Shown in pieces: positions 5,901 to 6,161 of a DNA stretch of 6,161 nucleotides. Under the pieces are notes generated by a model. It was not told where the DNA came from. It was given only the letters and a program-made list of their open reading frames with translations, and made no database searches. Position 1 is the stretch's first letter; the number at the start of each line of letters is the position of its first letter. The translations under genes and the position numbers were made by a program. Source of the stretch: CAYFJO01 sp964343305 (GTDB lineage Bacteria > Planctomycetota > Planctomycetia > Pirellulales > Pirellulaceae); assembly GCA_964343305.1 (NCBI GenBank), contig CAYFJO010000591.1, forward strand, positions 1 to 6,161, read 5' to 3'.

Positions 5901-6161
5901 CGGGCTGATTGAGAACGGGCGGACCTATTCGGCGTTCACCTATAACGTCGAAGAGGATGTCCCTTGGCGAACGCTCACCGGGCGGCAGCATTTTTATCTC
6001 GACCACCCAATCTACATCGAGTTTGGCGAGCCCCTGCCGACCTACAAGCCCAAGCCACTGCCAACGCAGTACGCCGATTTGAATTTCAGCGTCGAGGCCG
6101 AAGGCACGTTAATGCTCAACTACCTGACGCCGCACGGCAAGTGGCACATCCACTCGACCTA
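2911..6161 (+). CDS. narG: Respiratory nitrate reductase alpha subunit NarG, 3' end outside window
   Basis: Catalytic molybdenum (bis-MGD) subunit that reduces nitrate to nitrite with quinol-derived electrons delivered through NarH and NarI. 1083 codons are visible; the E. coli protein has about 1247, so roughly 160 residues are missing at the right edge. The start is GTG 2911, and conserved RNRWQHDKVVRSTHGVNC appears at residue 27 onward. FS0 [4Fe-4S] ligands are His40, Cys44, Cys48 and Cys83 (HGVNCTGGC, RGCQRG), matching E. coli His49, Cys53, Cys57 and Cys92. The Mo ligand is Asp213 in FYDWYCDLP, equal to E. coli Asp222. Further conserved blocks are GPDRIAGFSPIPAMSMISYA (172-191), IIIGAGINHWYH (520-531), CGCVGKNGGG (546-555), LYSDIILPAATWYEK (765-779) and VPWRTLTGRQ (1017-1026). 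No twin-arginine signal precedes FS0, so the enzyme should face the cytoplasm. The frame is intact throughout. narH, narJ and narI are expected downstream. A nitrite oxidoreductase is less likely given the close match to NarG. Confidence 0.96.
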   Translation, partial: MSILQDAIAWIRDEINPQGRQWEEFYRNRWQHDKVVRSTHGVNCTGGCTWNIHVKDGIVTWEMQGLDYPQLEAGIPPYEPRGCQRGISYSWYLYSPLRVKYPYIRGALVDLWRKARADHDDPVDAWTALVENPDARKRWQQARGKGGLRRTDWDTVLEIMAASLVHTIKKHGPDRIAGFSPIPAMSMISYASGARLMQLLGGISLSFYDWYCDLPTASPETWGEQTDVAESADWYHAKLLAVMGANLNMTRTPDVHFAAEARHNGSKMWVFSPDFSQVSKYADEWVGLNAGQDGAWWMAVNHVLLSECHHKKPVPAFLDYTRKYTDAPYIVELVKGDDGVVRAGQLLRAGRLAKYAGEEKGEWKFLMWDEKADAPKMPMGSSGFRWGEEKGKWNLLLKDGKDGSEINPRLTFLESSDSVVQVELDNFGAGTVSTRGVPIKTIKLDDGTTVQVATVYDLLMAQYGVNRDLPGEYPADYDDADSVYTPAWSEKYTGVGREVLIRFAREWATTAEKTGGKCSIIIGAGINHWYHANLMYRAGIHALMFCGCVGKNGGGLQHYVGQEKLAPMESWSSIALAKDWYPPSRLQNTPSWHYVHSDQWRYEKDFTDYHTVPKHASENSTARGHSMDMQVRAVRQGWLPFYPQFPENPLDVASQARDAGAKSPDEVAKWIAERLKNREMKFSVEDPDAEENWPRVFFIWRGNALMSSAKGHEYFLRHYLGTHDNLVGEDMAADSVKEVAWHENAPQGKMDLVVDLNFRMDTSALYSDIILPAATWYEKADLNSTDMHSFIHPLAPAVPPCWESKSDWAIFESVAKKFSELAERHFPEPVEDVIAAPLAHDSPAETAQADTRQWINGEVEAIPGKTMPAFKVVSRDYKNVYNQFISYGPLVRKNGLAAHGTSYGIADEYDEYVATRPTVTWGGNTYPSLRRDKEVCNAILHFATVTNGELAYRSYQTMEKKTGLPLVHLAEKNRGVRCNFDDLQAQPRRFINSPMWSGLIENGRTYSAFTYNVEEDVPWRTLTGRQHFYLDHPIYIEFGEPLPTYKPKPLPTQYADLNFSVEAEGTLMLNYLTPHGKWHIHST

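Noticed and set aside
5086..6006. 306-codon open frame on the minus strand
   Set aside because: Antisense to conserved narG blocks such as LYSDIILPAATWYEK; no family pattern and no sign of an initiation site.

Overview
The window most likely comes from the chromosome of a Gram-negative, denitrifying or nitrate-respiring bacterium. Gene style fits Planctomycetota or a similar group: medium-to-high GC, loose gene spacing, an NtrC-type regulator, and a diheme cytochrome c placed ahead of narG. That assignment is only an inference from style and context; no rRNA or other marker gene is present.

Layout, left to right. (1) Positions 1-110, minus strand: the first 36 codons of a membrane protein resembling the N-terminus of the TrkA-C (RCK_C) domain membrane-protein family; the rest lies outside the window. 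(2) Positions 111-303: a divergent intergenic region with a strong 25-bp palindrome next to the ribosome binding site of that gene. (3) Positions 304-507, plus strand: a small, basic, unrecognised 67-aa protein with a very good Shine-Dalgarno sequence. (4) Positions 532-1578, minus strand: a 348-aa NtrC/PspF-family AAA+ regulator with a Fis-type helix-turn-helix. It keeps the fold and flanking motifs but has lost the sigma54-contacting GAFTGA loop, the Walker B aspartate and the usual sensor I residue. (5) Positions 1579-2026: about 450 bases without a convincing gene, holding two interlocking perfect inverted repeats just upstream of the regulator and a few short hairpins. (6) Positions 2027-2914, plus strand: a diheme cytochrome c with an N-terminal signal sequence and a C-terminal membrane anchor, similar in layout to NarC of Thermus. 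(7) Positions 2911-6161, plus strand: narG, the catalytic subunit of a membrane-bound respiratory nitrate reductase, running off the right edge with 1083 codons visible.

How the genes work together. The cytochrome stop codon and the narG GTG start overlap by four bases, so the two are almost certainly co-transcribed and translationally coupled. narH, narJ and narI would be expected beyond the right edge. The cytochrome should sit on the periplasmic side of the membrane and NarG, which lacks a twin-arginine signal, in the cytoplasm, so electron exchange between them would go through the membrane subunit. The regulator is divergent from this operon and could control it, but it cannot be a normal sigma54 activator. 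I found no convincing FNR/DNR-type box or -24/-12 promoter in the 450-base spacer.

The most unusual item is the regulator with its degenerate sigma54/ATPase motifs together with the paired inverted repeats in front of it.
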